A DNA stretch of 64,000 nucleotides, taken from CAZPXH01 sp964591085. GTDB lineage: Bacteria; Spirochaetota; Spirochaetia; DSM-27196; CAZPXH01. The first letter of the stretch is position 1, and each line of letters opens with the position of its first letter. The stretch spans positions 186,001 to 250,000 of the forward strand of contig CAZPXH010000001.1 of the NCBI GenBank assembly GCA_964591085.1, read 5' to 3'. This document shows positions 31,037-39,588 of this stretch, one piece after another. The translations under genes and the position numbers were made by a program. Under the pieces are notes generated by a model, which had not been told where the DNA came from, did no database searches, and worked only from the letters and a program-made list of their open reading frames with translations.

Positions 31037-33055
31037 TCAGGACTTTGGGGCAAAGTAGGCAAACTCCATGGCATAGGTTCCGCGGCCCTGCGTGCTCGAT
31101 CGCAGCGCTGTTGAGTAGCCAAAGAGCTTCTCAAGCGGCGCATTTGCCGTGACAACTTCAATTCCGCTCCGGCTTTCTACCGATTGTACCAGGCCACCCC
31201 GCACGGTGATTCCACTGATCACGTCTCCCATGAACTCGGTGGGAGCGCTGACATCAAGCTTCATGATGGGTTCAAGGAGCACGGGGCCAGCAGCCCGGCA
31301 TGCAGTGTCGAAGGCGCCTGCGGCCGCGGCCTCGTATGCAAACTCCGTGTCTGTCGCCTCGTTGTGTCTGGCAGCGGTGAGGCCCACCTCCACATCTATG
31401 GCCGGGTATCCCAGAACGATTCCGGAGAGGAATCCACCTTCAATTCCGCGCTTAACCGCCTCCCGCAGTTCCGCTGGCAGACTGCCTTCGGGGAGATCGT
31501 CTGTGAAAGTGTTGCCCGTGCCTCGCTCGCGGGGAGAGACGGAGATGGTGATGTCCGCTGTGTTGTCCCTGCCAGCGATCTGCCTGCTGAAGCGTTCCTG
31601 GTGCGTGGCGGATCCCGAGATGCTTTCACGGTACGTGACCCGGGGCTTTCCAACTCGCGCGCTAACACGGAAGTCATCAATGATGCGCGTCACCAGCACA
31701 TCAATGTGGAGCTCTCCCATCCCACTGACCAGGAGTTCTCCGGTGTCCGCGCTCTCCCGGCTGATGAAGGTGGGATCTTCCCGGGAGAGAATCTCAAGCA
31801 CCTCCTTGAGGCGATCCCTCTCGCTCAGGGTCTTGGGCTCAATGGATACGCTGATGACGGGCTCGGGGAAGACCGGGCGTTCCAGAAGAACCGGCATTCC
31901 TTCACTCCCCAGGGTGTCCCCGGTCTGCGCCAGCTTCAGACCAACCGCCACGCAGATGTCACCGGCCTCCACCCGGTCGAGGGCCTCATAGCGGTTGGCG
32001 TAGGCGCGCATCAGTCGGTTGATTCGTTCCCGCTTGCCCTTGGTGATGTTGAACACCGCCTTCCCGGCGTCCAGGCCCCCGGAATAGACCCGAATGTAGG
32101 AGAGGAGGCCCGCCTCCCTGTCGTGCGCAATCTTGAACACAAGCGCAAGGGGATGGCCGTCAGCAGACCGCTCGGTCTCCACCCGGCTTTGCTTCTTTGC
32201 GTGGGTGCCGGGCACCGGCGGTAGCTCCTCCGGTGCGGGCAGATAGCGGATAACCGCGTCCAGGAGGGGCTGCACCCCGATGTTCTTCAGGCTGGCTCCG
32301 CAGAGAATCGGCGTTGCGATTCGCCCAAGACAGATTTTTCGGATCACCGGAATCAGGTCATCCGGACCGAGTTCCGCGCCCTCTAGCGCGCGCTCCATCA
32401 GGCCGTCATCGTGCTGGGTCAGCACGTCCGTGAGGGTCTCTCGCGCAGCCGCTGCGGCGTCCTGCATTTCCTCCGGAATGGAATTGCGCGTGAATTCCTT
32501 GCCTTGTGCATCGGCGTTCCAGGTAAGGAACTCCATGGAAAGCAGATCGATGATTCCGCGAAACCCCGACTCTGCTCCCACCGGAATCTGCAGGGGGAGC
32601 GGGTCGGCACCGAGCTTCCGGCGCATCTGCTCCAGAACATCCGCGAAGTCCGCCCCAATGCGGTCCATCTTGTTGATGTAGGCAATGCGGGGAACTTCAT
32701 AGCGATCCGCCTGATGCCAGACTGTCTCGCTCTGGGGTTCCACGCCGCCCACCGCCGCAAAGATTGCTATTGCACCGTCTAGTACGCGGAGACTCCGCTC
32801 CACTTCCGCAGTGAAGTCAACGTGGCCCGGAGTATCGATGATGTTCACCTGGTGCCCGGCCCAGGTGCAGGTGGTTGCGGCGCTCTGAATGGTGATCCCG
32901 CGGTTCTGCTCCTGGGTCATCCAGTCCATGGTGGCCTGGCCGTCATCCACCTCGCCGATGCGGTGGCTACGCCCGCTGTAGTAGAGAATCCGTTCTGTAG
33001 TTGTGGTCTTGCCCGCATCAATGTGGGCCATTATCCCGATGTTTCGAATGCCCAT
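31037..33055 (-). CDS. Elongation factor G paralogue, spirochaete EF-G2 (spdEFG2/Borrelia FusB-like)
   Basis: 672 residues with intact GTPase motifs: G1 'AHIDAGKT', switch II 'IIDTPGHVDFTAEVERSLRV' and G4 'INKMD'. The opening 'MGIRNIGIMAHIDAGKTTTT' and the overall pattern match the second EF-G of spirochaetes, related to mitochondrial EF-G2, which works in ribosome recycling rather than translocation (family knowledge; assignment by pattern only). A -10-like TAGGCT lies 12 nt upstream of the ATG. Its 3' end is followed by the promoter of the second EF-G gene. The main translocase is expected elsewhere in the genome. Confidence 0.88.
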   Translation of the reverse strand: MGIRNIGIMAHIDAGKTTTTERILYYSGRSHRIGEVDDGQATMDWMTQEQNRGITIQSAATTCTWAGHQVNIIDTPGHVDFTAEVERSLRVLDGAIAIFAAVGGVEPQSETVWHQADRYEVPRIAYINKMDRIGADFADVLEQMRRKLGADPLPLQIPVGAESGFRGIIDLLSMEFLTWNADAQGKEFTRNSIPEEMQDAAAAARETLTDVLTQHDDGLMERALEGAELGPDDLIPVIRKICLGRIATPILCGASLKNIGVQPLLDAVIRYLPAPEELPPVPGTHAKKQSRVETERSADGHPLALVFKIAHDREAGLLSYIRVYSGGLDAGKAVFNITKGKRERINRLMRAYANRYEALDRVEAGDICVAVGLKLAQTGDTLGSEGMPVLLERPVFPEPVISVSIEPKTLSERDRLKEVLEILSREDPTFISRESADTGELLVSGMGELHIDVLVTRIIDDFRVSARVGKPRVTYRESISGSATHQERFSRQIAGRDNTADITISVSPRERGTGNTFTDDLPEGSLPAELREAVKRGIEGGFLSGIVLGYPAIDVEVGLTAARHNEATDTEFAYEAAAAGAFDTACRAAGPVLLEPIMKLDVSAPTEFMGDVISGITVRGGLVQSVESRSGIEVVTANAPLEKLFGYSTALRSSTQGRGTYAMEFAYFAPKS

Positions 33056-33093
33056 GAATTGCCGCCAAGCCTAACACGGAGCCGCGCCGAACG

Positions 33094-33122
33094 TTGACAC
33101 ACCCAAAGGCCGCTGGTAGCTT
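33094..33122 (+). promoter_or_regulatory. Promoter of tRNA-Val
   Basis: A perfect TTGACA (33094-33099), a 17-bp spacer and TAGCTT (33117-33122). The predicted +1 is about 7 nt upstream of the mature tRNA 5' end at 33136. It lies back-to-back with the start of the EF-G2 gene. Confidence 0.75.
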
Positions 33123-33135
33123 CCCGCCGTCCCCC

Positions 33136-33208
33136 GGGCGGTTAGCTCAGCTGGTAGAGCGTCTGGTTTACACCCAGAATGTCAGCGGTTCGAGTCCGTT
33201 ACCGCCCA
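33136..33208 (+). tRNA. tRNA-Val (anticodon TAC)
   Basis: A 73-nt cloverleaf: acceptor GGGCGGT/ACCGCCC, D arm GCTC...GAGC, anticodon stem TCTGG/CCAGA with loop TTTACAC (anticodon TAC), T arm with GTTCGAGTC, discriminator A. CCA is not encoded. A consensus promoter lies 14 nt upstream. Confidence 0.95.
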
Positions 33209-33423
33209 TTATCGCCCGATCGTGCGCTGACCCATGGGTTCCGGAAAGTGAACTTCTCCTGCAGCCCCGTCGGATAGCATTCGCAACCGCACCTTCCTGT
33301 TTCTCCACAACGTGCCAGCGCGCGATCGGTCTTCCAAGGTTGCAGCAGGTTGTCCCGATGGGTGATAGAGAACCATGGCAATTGCTGTGGGATGGGCCAA
33401 CGGTTCTCCAGGCTTCCGCGCTG

Positions 33424-33612
33424 CTACTCGCAGTTTTCCGTGGGTTCCCACGCAAAGAACCGGTACGGAATCTGATTACCGTCCGCGGGTACCACCCACA
33501 GGCCGAGGTCTGATTGGGAGCCGAGCAGGACGGTAATCGTTTCATTTGCGGTGTCTACGCTAAGCGTTGTTCTCGGCGTGATGATTCCGGCCAGCTGCCT
33601 GGAGTGTGAGAT
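33424..33612 (-). pseudogene. Protein fragment without a start codon
   Basis: An open frame of 62 codons begins right after the corrected stop of the HXXEE gene and ends at TAG 33426-33424. The product reads like genuine protein ('NETITVLLGSQSDLGLWVVP', then 'YRFFAWEPTENCE') but there is no ATG, GTG or TTG at a usable place, so it looks like the tail of a broken gene. The following ~215 bp up to tRNA-Val (33209-33423) hold no convincing gene in any frame, although one minus-strand frame gives a protein-like segment. Confidence 0.4.
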
Positions 33613-34219
33613 TCAGGAGGCCTGCCTGCGCTTGTAGTTGCGGAGCAGGACTACCCCAATGATTGGAAGCATCGCGTTGACCCCAATTCCAACGATGAGA
33701 AGGTTTGTACCACCAGCTATCCAGCACTCCCTGTTCCACGAGCGTCAGGACGGACCAGACCCCCACCGGGATGTTGACCACAAGGCTGACCACAAGGCCG
33801 GGGTTGGAGACCTTCCGGGCTCTCAGGGCCAGGGCGATGTGAGCCACGCCGGCGAACACTGAGAAGTTCGGCGTCCACAGCCCGAAGTTTACGTCCACCA
33901 GCGCCAGCAACGCACAGGCTGGGAGCGCAATCCAGATCAGCCCGATGTTGATGGCAAAGATGAAGCTCTCATCCACCGGGCCTTCATCCGTTCCAGGCTT
34001 GAAGATGTGGCGGTTGAAGAAAGCGCCAAAGCCACCAGGGAAGACGTATTCCTCGCCCTGATGCAGCATGTACAGGGGTGTTTGCAGGAGCAGCACAAAG
34101 ATCAGGAACTCTGACTGCCGTACAAACGCAAAAAGCATGACAAGCAGAAAGCCCGCTGCGATCAGGCCTGCCTTGGCCCAATCGCGCCTCAACCAGCGCA
34201 GATACTCGTTCACTGTCAT
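33613..34219 (-). pseudogene. HXXEE-domain membrane protein, frameshifted near its C-terminus
   Basis: Membrane protein of about 200 residues with the HXXEE motif ('YMLHQGEEYVFPGGFGAFFN'); the family is common but of unknown function. As sequenced, the frame runs on to 33560 with a non-membrane tail rich in Trp, Gln and Arg. Skipping one base near 33709-33715 (after 'GVLDSWW') restores a clean final membrane helix ('TNLLIVGIGVNAMLPIIGVV', then a basic end and stop at 33613). The span 33613-34219 is 607 nt, one more than a multiple of three, as expected. Either a sequencing or assembly error or a recent mutation. GGAGG lies 9 nt before the ATG. Confidence 0.7.
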
Positions 34220-34366
34220 CTGCGCCTACCTCCATGTCCACGGTACACCTGCCCGTGGTTGGTCTGGAACAGACGCTGAATGCCGTGCCGGACTGTTGGC
34301 TCTGAAAACCCCTTAGACTGGGTCTACACTCAATCTGAGCGGTATCAGGCCGCTGCAGGAGGAACA

Positions 34367-35770
34367 ATGATTCGTTTTGCTCGGAGAACGGCGCCCGTCA
34401 TCGTGGTGCTTGTGCTCGCATCCTGTGGACTCTTCCCGGGTGCGGATGAGGGAATAGATCTCACCGGACTCACTCCGGAGATCCCCGGCGTCATTGCCAG
34501 GGGAGGTGCGCCGGCCCCTGGTGGGCAACCCGCACAGTCCTTGGGCCGAATGGCAAGCGTCAGCGATCAGGAGCTCCTGGATGAGCTCTCCAGCGTCTAC
34601 CATCCAGTATGGAACCAGTACAACGTAATCGGGGTTGAAGCCATCCGCTTTGTGGACGAGATCCTCGCCGGAATTGAAGAGAACATCTTTGGAGCACCCC
34701 TGCTGCGCCGACGCGCCGAGTCCGGTGAAACAATTGTTTTTGAGTACTCTGAAAGCGGTGGGCAGCCCGCGGTGATCCGCGTTGCATTCACCGAGAGTAC
34801 CAACACCTGGGTCATCGAACAGTGGCGAACGGACACGGTCACGGATCCGGGAACGCCGGTTCTGGTAAAGAACCTCCACGTCAATCTGGTCCAGGGCCCC
34901 GAAGGTGACAGCGGAACCATCACGGTACGCGACCTGAGCATGCCGGAGTCCATCCGAACAACCTTTGCTGTGGACTTCAGCCGTGATTCCGCTGGAAACG
35001 CAGGCATCACCCTCCGTGGCGATCAGCTTGACTATGACGACCCTGAAGATCCGGACGATGACCGGAACATCCCGGGGAGAATCTGGCTGGAAGCCTCAGA
35101 GGCGGAGGACCGCTTTGTGGTAGCTGGAAACATTTCCTACCGCCAGGTTGACCCCCCGGACACGTGGGAATTCCGGGACCAGTACATTGCAGTGCTCAAC
35201 GGAGGGGTCATTCCGGAGTCTCTGATTCCTGCAAACTACCTGTACCGTGCTGTGGTGAATACGGAGACGGACAACGCGAGCATAGAGCTTGCCCTTGCTC
35301 CTGCGGACTACGCTGCCACGGACGTCTTTGCCGAGCTGAGCGTCGGCGAGGTTTACCGGGAAGCAATCGGGAACTGGGTCCTCTCAACCGAGGGTGGTGA
35401 TCCTGACCTGGTTGCAGCCTTGAACGCAGAGCTTTCGCTGGACCCGCCACTCAGCGGGACCAGCACCGTTGCGGAAGTCTTTGCCGCGCTTGAGCAGCTT
35501 GCAGCCGCGGATCCGGATAATGCAGAGCTTGCCGGTGTGCTCTTTGCGGTCAAGCTGACCAACCCGGCCTATCTGGAACCCACGGTGGTGGATGGAGAAC
35601 CCAGCGGTCGGCTCGTGTCAACCGCCGGAATGGGGGCCGAATCGCTTCCTGAGTGGGCGGACGAGGTTGTGCCTCCTGCGGAACTCCTCCCGCCGACTCC
35701 GGCCTTCCTCAACGGGAGCGAGTTCTCTGTGGCAATGCCTTCGGACGAGGCCGCGCCAGTACAGGACTGA
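34367..35770 (+). CDS. Lipoprotein of unknown function
   Basis: 467 residues. The signal sequence ends in a lipobox ('VVLVLASCGLFPG', Cys at about residue 20), so it is an exported lipoprotein. The mature protein is acidic, with alternating beta segments ('TIVFEYSESGGQPAVIRVAF', 'GTITVRDLSMPESIRTTFAV') and an acidic linker ('DDPEDPDDD'); the C-terminal third is helical and Ala-rich and ends in a Pro-rich tail. No family recognised. ATG 34367 is chosen because AGGAGG lies 4-5 nt upstream; the frame extends left to 34280 but lacks that site. Confidence 0.75.
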   Translation: MIRFARRTAPVIVVLVLASCGLFPGADEGIDLTGLTPEIPGVIARGGAPAPGGQPAQSLGRMASVSDQELLDELSSVYHPVWNQYNVIGVEAIRFVDEILAGIEENIFGAPLLRRRAESGETIVFEYSESGGQPAVIRVAFTESTNTWVIEQWRTDTVTDPGTPVLVKNLHVNLVQGPEGDSGTITVRDLSMPESIRTTFAVDFSRDSAGNAGITLRGDQLDYDDPEDPDDDRNIPGRIWLEASEAEDRFVVAGNISYRQVDPPDTWEFRDQYIAVLNGGVIPESLIPANYLYRAVVNTETDNASIELALAPADYAATDVFAELSVGEVYREAIGNWVLSTEGGDPDLVAALNAELSLDPPLSGTSTVAEVFAALEQLAAADPDNAELAGVLFAVKLTNPAYLEPTVVDGEPSGRLVSTAGMGAESLPEWADEVVPPAELLPPTPAFLNGSEFSVAMPSDEAAPVQD

Positions 35771-35843
35771 GATCAGCTGTCCGTCGGTCTGGTCACGCGA
35801 GGCGGAGCGAGCCAACCGACGGGCGGCAATCTGCACGCAAACG

Positions 35844-35852
35844 TGCGATAAT
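35844..35852 (+). promoter_or_regulatory. Extended -10 promoter of the second DinB-like gene
   Basis: TGCGATAAT (TGn plus GATAAT, -10 at 35847-35852) ends exactly 6 nt before GTG 35859, and there is no Shine-Dalgarno sequence. No good -35 is present; the extended -10 TG may compensate. Confidence 0.5.
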
Positions 35853-35858
35853 TACACT

Positions 35859-36413
35859 GTGCAGATTCCGCCGCTCACGTTTTCCACGGTTCATGACACT
35901 GTACAGCTCCGGACGGATCTGACAGAGTCCGTGGCGGCGGTCCGATCTGCAATTACGGGATGTACAACCGCTGAGCTGGACTTCCGCCCTGCGGTGCCGG
36001 AGGACGCCTGGACCATTGGAGAGCATCTGGCACACCTCGCAGATAACGAGGCACGACTGCTGGTGCGAATGCGAGCGGCCCTCGGGGAACGTCCGGACCG
36101 GACCTATAGCCCGGTACTCGGGGGAGCGCGCGTCCAGGAAAGCCCAGCGGTCTATGCGTACGCGTACATTCCGGCCAAACTCTCGCTGATACTTCTGCAG
36201 GCTACAAGATCCTTTGTCCTCGCCTCACTGGAGGGCCTTTCGGACTCGGTGCTGGACGGGTTTGCCATTGACTATCCGGACTTTCCCGGCACCGGACCGG
36301 ACGGACGAATGACGGTGCGGCACGTGCTCAGCGTGATGGCGCAGCACACCCGCCACCACATCCTCTACATCCAGCGGAATCGGCAGGCATTTGCGGCTGG
36401 AGCCGGCGGGTGA
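35859..36413 (+). CDS. DinB-like protein, coupled to a sensor kinase
   Basis: 184-residue DinB superfamily four-helix bundle. The expected metal ligands are visible: His in 'IGEHLAHLADNEARLL' and the C-terminal pair in 'VMAQHTRHHILYIQR'. The substrate is unknown; some relatives are thiol-dependent S-transferases. GTG 35859 follows a leaderless promoter; the frame to the left overlaps the lipoprotein gene. The stop overlaps the GTG of the downstream kinase (GTGA), so the two proteins are made from one message. Confidence 0.72.
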   Translation: MQIPPLTFSTVHDTVQLRTDLTESVAAVRSAITGCTTAELDFRPAVPEDAWTIGEHLAHLADNEARLLVRMRAALGERPDRTYSPVLGGARVQESPAVYAYAYIPAKLSLILLQATRSFVLASLEGLSDSVLDGFAIDYPDFPGTGPDGRMTVRHVLSVMAQHTRHHILYIQRNRQAFAAGAGG

Positions 36414-38092
36414 GACTGAGCGCGCGGACAACAGTTGCCGCCGTCCTTGTCATTGTGGGTCCGGCGCTTTCCGCACAGGAAGCACCGCGGGAGATTCGCT
36501 GGGCGATCGTGGACGGATTCCAGCCAATGACTTTCATAAACGAGGCCGGTGAGCCGGATGGATTTCTGTACCAGCTGTACTCACGTCTGCTCCAGGATTC
36601 CAGCTTCTCCTATGAGCTTGTCGTTGCGCCATTCTCCGAAATCTACGCCGGGCTGCTATCCGGCACCGTGGACCTCTTTGTGCCGCTCCAGCGAAACGCC
36701 GAGCGTGAAGACCTTTTCTACTGGCCCGACCAGGTGGCTCTCAACGGTTGGGGTCAGCTCTTTGTCCGGGCCGGGCAGACCGTTCTGACCGTGGAGGACT
36801 TGCGCGGGCAACGAATCGGGATCATCAGGAACGAGGCGCAGGGCTCCGCCTTTCTGGATCTGATGGACGGCCTGGGTATCTCCGTGGTGCCGGTGGTCTT
36901 TGCCGAATTCCTGGAGCTCCTGGACGCCGTGACGTCAGGCGACGTTGCCGGGGGCGTTGCCTTCAGTACCCTGGTCGTGGGCAATCCACAGATTCGCCCG
37001 ACCGCTGTTGTCTTTGCGCCCGCACCCGCCTACGCCACAACTGCGCTCACAAATGAGGTGATGATCCCCGTGGTTAATGAACTCAGTGCAGCGCTGGGGG
37101 AACTGATGAGCAATCCGGACTCCTGGTACTGGGAACTGCGGGAGCAGTGGTTGCAATCACAACCGGTGCAGGTTCGGACCGTTCCGCGCTGGCTGTTCGG
37201 GCTCCTGTTGGTTGGGCTCATTGTGACAAGTGCTCTGGCCGCTCTGACAATCGTGCTGCGGCTGGAACTGCTCCGGCGGAGTCGTGCGCTTGCGGAGCTC
37301 AACCGCACCCTGGAGCAGCGGATTCAGGAGCGCACGGAGAAGCTCAACCAGACCGTTGCCACAATTTGGCGCAGCGAACGTGTTGCACTGACCTCCCGCC
37401 TGGTTGCCGGCATTGCACACCAGATCAACACCCCAATCGGTATCTCCCTTACCGCCCTGACCTTTGGCCGCTCCCAGTTGGAGCTGGTGAACGTGCCGCA
37501 GGAGGGCGGTGAGAACAGCGTTCTGGAGGGCGTCAGCGAGTCAATGCAGCTGGTAGAGGCAAATATCCGCCGTGCGGCGGAGCTGGTTACCCGATTCAGA
37601 AGTATCTCCAGTTCTCACGTGGGTGGACGGGAGGAGCTGGTCAATCTTGGGGAACTGGTGGGTAACACCGTTTTCACAATGGATGCAGCGTTCCAGGAGG
37701 CCGGGCACCGGGTTCGGTTCCGCGCTCCAGACAAGAATGTGTGGACCTGGCCCATGAGTATCAGTGAGATCCTGATGAACCTGATGGTCAATTCGCTGGA
37801 TCATGCCTTTCCGGATGATTTCCGGGGCCACGCCGAGATAACCGTATCCGCAGATGCGAGCACTGTGAGCATCGTTTACCAGGACGACGGTAGCGGTATG
37901 GCTCTGGACGTTGCCGAGCACGCGCGTGATCCGTTCTTCACCACCGATCGGACGGGAAGGCACGCTGGCCTGGGTTTGAACATCGTCCAGAATCTGGTGG
38001 AGGAATCACTGCACGGAGAAATTGAACTGAAGACCGCACCCGGCGAGGGGGTTGAGGTGCGGATTCGGTTTCCCGTTCGTACTGGAAGCTGA
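36410..38092 (+). CDS. Sensor histidine kinase with periplasmic SBP_bac_3 domain
   Basis: 560 residues. A signal sequence (about 1-22) is followed by a periplasmic family-3 solute-binding domain (about 28-245, 'GEPDGFLYQLYSRLL', 'SGTVDLFVPLQRNAERED'), one membrane helix (about 259-284), a coiled coil (about 290-325), an atypical HisKA helix with His337 ('AGIAHQINTPIGISL') and a HATPase domain ('LMVNSLDHAFPDD', 'YQDDGSGM', 'GLGLNIVQNL'). The 'HQINTPIG' H-box is the variant used by DctB/HPK4-like kinases. It probably senses an amino acid or similar small solute (inference). No response regulator is encoded nearby. Its stop abuts a convergent small gene. Confidence 0.88.
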   Translation: MRLSARTTVAAVLVIVGPALSAQEAPREIRWAIVDGFQPMTFINEAGEPDGFLYQLYSRLLQDSSFSYELVVAPFSEIYAGLLSGTVDLFVPLQRNAEREDLFYWPDQVALNGWGQLFVRAGQTVLTVEDLRGQRIGIIRNEAQGSAFLDLMDGLGISVVPVVFAEFLELLDAVTSGDVAGGVAFSTLVVGNPQIRPTAVVFAPAPAYATTALTNEVMIPVVNELSAALGELMSNPDSWYWELREQWLQSQPVQVRTVPRWLFGLLLVGLIVTSALAALTIVLRLELLRRSRALAELNRTLEQRIQERTEKLNQTVATIWRSERVALTSRLVAGIAHQINTPIGISLTALTFGRSQLELVNVPQEGGENSVLEGVSESMQLVEANIRRAAELVTRFRSISSSHVGGREELVNLGELVGNTVFTMDAAFQEAGHRVRFRAPDKNVWTWPMSISEILMNLMVNSLDHAFPDDFRGHAEITVSADASTVSIVYQDDGSGMALDVAEHARDPFFTTDRTGRHAGLGLNIVQNLVEESLHGEIELKTAPGEGVEVRIRFPVRTGS

Positions 38093-38455
38093 CTACTCGG
38101 CCGTTGGATAGACCGAGGTCTCGGGAGTGTTGTCCGGCCTACGGGTACCGGTGCCAACCCACAGGCGAGTGCGTCCCTGATCCTGCTGTTTCCACAGCAA
38201 GCCCTTCCGGGCGTAGTAGCTCACAACCGCACTAATGATGTCCGCGGGGATTTCTGGGAGGGCGGTGGAAAGCTCCTTCAGTGTCACTCCCTGGTGAACC
38301 GCAACGTAGGGGAAGACGTCCCGGAAGGCAGCGGAGATCAGGCTGCTCCGCCGGAGACTCTGTTCCAGCTGAGCAAGCTTCCGCCGGTACCGGTTGAGAT
38401 CGCGTTCTGCAAGATCGTCCGTGCCTTCTGACCCAGTAGTGAGCAGATCTTCCAC
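38093..38455 (-). CDS. Small winged-helix-like hypothetical protein
   Basis: 120 residues, cytoplasmic. A charged coiled helix ('DLNRYRRKLAQLEQSLRRSS') precedes a segment with helix-turn-helix character ('GVTLKELSTALPEIPADIIS', then 'YYARKGLLWKQQ') that could be a winged helix; the C-terminus is disordered. It might bind DNA, but this rests on pattern only. GTG 38455 is the start of the frame; a TACTGT hexamer ends 5 nt upstream. Convergent with and directly abutting the kinase stop codon. Confidence 0.55.
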   Translation of the reverse strand: MEDLLTTGSEGTDDLAERDLNRYRRKLAQLEQSLRRSSLISAAFRDVFPYVAVHQGVTLKELSTALPEIPADIISAVVSYYARKGLLWKQQDQGRTRLWVGTGTRRPDNTPETSVYPTAE

Positions 38456-38569
38456 AACTGACAGTAACAGTATCCGACCGACACGCTCGCGGCAAGGAAT
38501 CCCGAGATCGCAAAAATTTCCAGCTTTCTCCCCAGCATCCGTACAGATGCCCGCTGGTGTTGCGGTAGC

Positions 38570-39457
38570 CTACTTCAGCGGTTTCAGGACAAGGCTGAGG
38601 TACTGCATCCGTCCGCTGGCAAAAGACTCGAAGCGTTCGCTTCCCTCCATGCCCGCAAACTCGCTGAACGCTCTAATGAAGACCTTGGGAACGCGTGAGC
38701 GCATGAGCTGAACCTTCCGGTCATTATCTGCCTGGAGCGCGCAAACTACGTTATCCGAGATCCGCAATTCCCGAATGACTTCAAATCCGGCCCGGCGGAG
38801 CAGATCCATCATTCGGGGAACGTCTTCCGCCCAGCGCATGTCGGTGAGGCAGAACAGCCCGTCCGGTCGCAGCACCCGCTTGACCTCGGCAAAGAAGCGG
38901 TCCTGGTGCGGATACGCACGTGACGCCTCCACGTTCACAACCCGGTCCACGCTGCTGTCCGGTAGCGGAAGGTTCTCCGCATCGCCCTGAACAAACCTGA
39001 GGTTGCGAACCTTCCGGTACACGCGGTTGCAGTAGCGGATGCTACGCTTGGAGAGATCCAGACCAATGTAGCTCCTGGGATTCAGGTAGCGGGAGATGTA
39101 GGACGCACCGCCACCTCGGCCACTGCTTACTTCCAGTACGTCCTTGCCCTCAATCTGCGCGTCCGCAACCGCGGTGTGATACAGCTGAGCACCGTATCGC
39201 TCCGCGCGATCTTCCGGCTTCAGCTTGATCATCTCCGGGTTTCCATCCAGCGGAGCGTACCCGTAGTTCATGAAGCGGAGGTTCTTGCTTCCCGGGTCCC
39301 AAATCAGGATGAGGTTGTGCCACAGTTGCCACAGGGGGATGCGGACGGATTTGGGAAGATCCACGTACTTTTCAACGATCTTCTCCATGATCCGCTGTGC
39401 CAGGGCATCTTCCCGACTGTCATAATTGCTTGAGTAGGCGCGTCCTTGTTGATCCAC
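38570..39457 (-). CDS. Class I SAM-dependent methyltransferase
   Basis: 295 residues. The Rossmann-type SAM site is clear: motif I 'VLEVSSGRGGGASYISRY', an acidic end of strand 2 ('YIGLDLSKRSIRYCN') and 'FVQGDAENLPLPDSSVDRVV', followed by 'EVKRVLRPDGLFCLTDMR'. The N-terminal region ('LRFMNYGYAPLDGNPEMIKL') resembles sterol or phthiotriol C/O-methyltransferases, so a lipid or quinone-like acceptor is plausible (inference). GTG 39457 is supported by a promoter 8 nt upstream; no Shine-Dalgarno sequence. No partner genes overlap it. Confidence 0.85.
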   Translation of the reverse strand: MDQQGRAYSSNYDSREDALAQRIMEKIVEKYVDLPKSVRIPLWQLWHNLILIWDPGSKNLRFMNYGYAPLDGNPEMIKLKPEDRAERYGAQLYHTAVADAQIEGKDVLEVSSGRGGGASYISRYLNPRSYIGLDLSKRSIRYCNRVYRKVRNLRFVQGDAENLPLPDSSVDRVVNVEASRAYPHQDRFFAEVKRVLRPDGLFCLTDMRWAEDVPRMMDLLRRAGFEVIRELRISDNVVCALQADNDRKVQLMRSRVPKVFIRAFSEFAGMEGSERFESFASGRMQYLSLVLKPLK

Positions 39458-39465
39458 GGGCGATG

Positions 39466-39495
39466 GTTATAGACCGGGGGCGCAGGAAACCTCAA
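39466..39495 (-). promoter_or_regulatory. Promoter of the methyltransferase gene
   Basis: On the minus strand, TTGAGG (39495-39490), 18 bp and TATAAC (39471-39466), with 8 nt to GTG 39457. The predicted leader is 1-2 nt. Confidence 0.5.
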
Positions 39496-39588
39496 GCTGC
39501 ACGGTTTTTCAATTCGGGACCGGTGGATTTGCTGCGCTGTTGAGTTTTTTGGCACCATCAACGGACAGATGTGCTGGAGGCGCGCTAC

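Noticed and set aside
33209..33423. Possible small minus-strand gene ending next to tRNA-Val
   Set aside because: One frame yields protein-like residues but there is no ribosome-binding site, promoter or family match, and all three frames are open to similar extents.
39540..39570. Sigma-54-like TTGGCAC upstream of the large chemoreceptor
   Set aside because: The -24-like half is present but the TTGC -12 half is missing at the right spacing.
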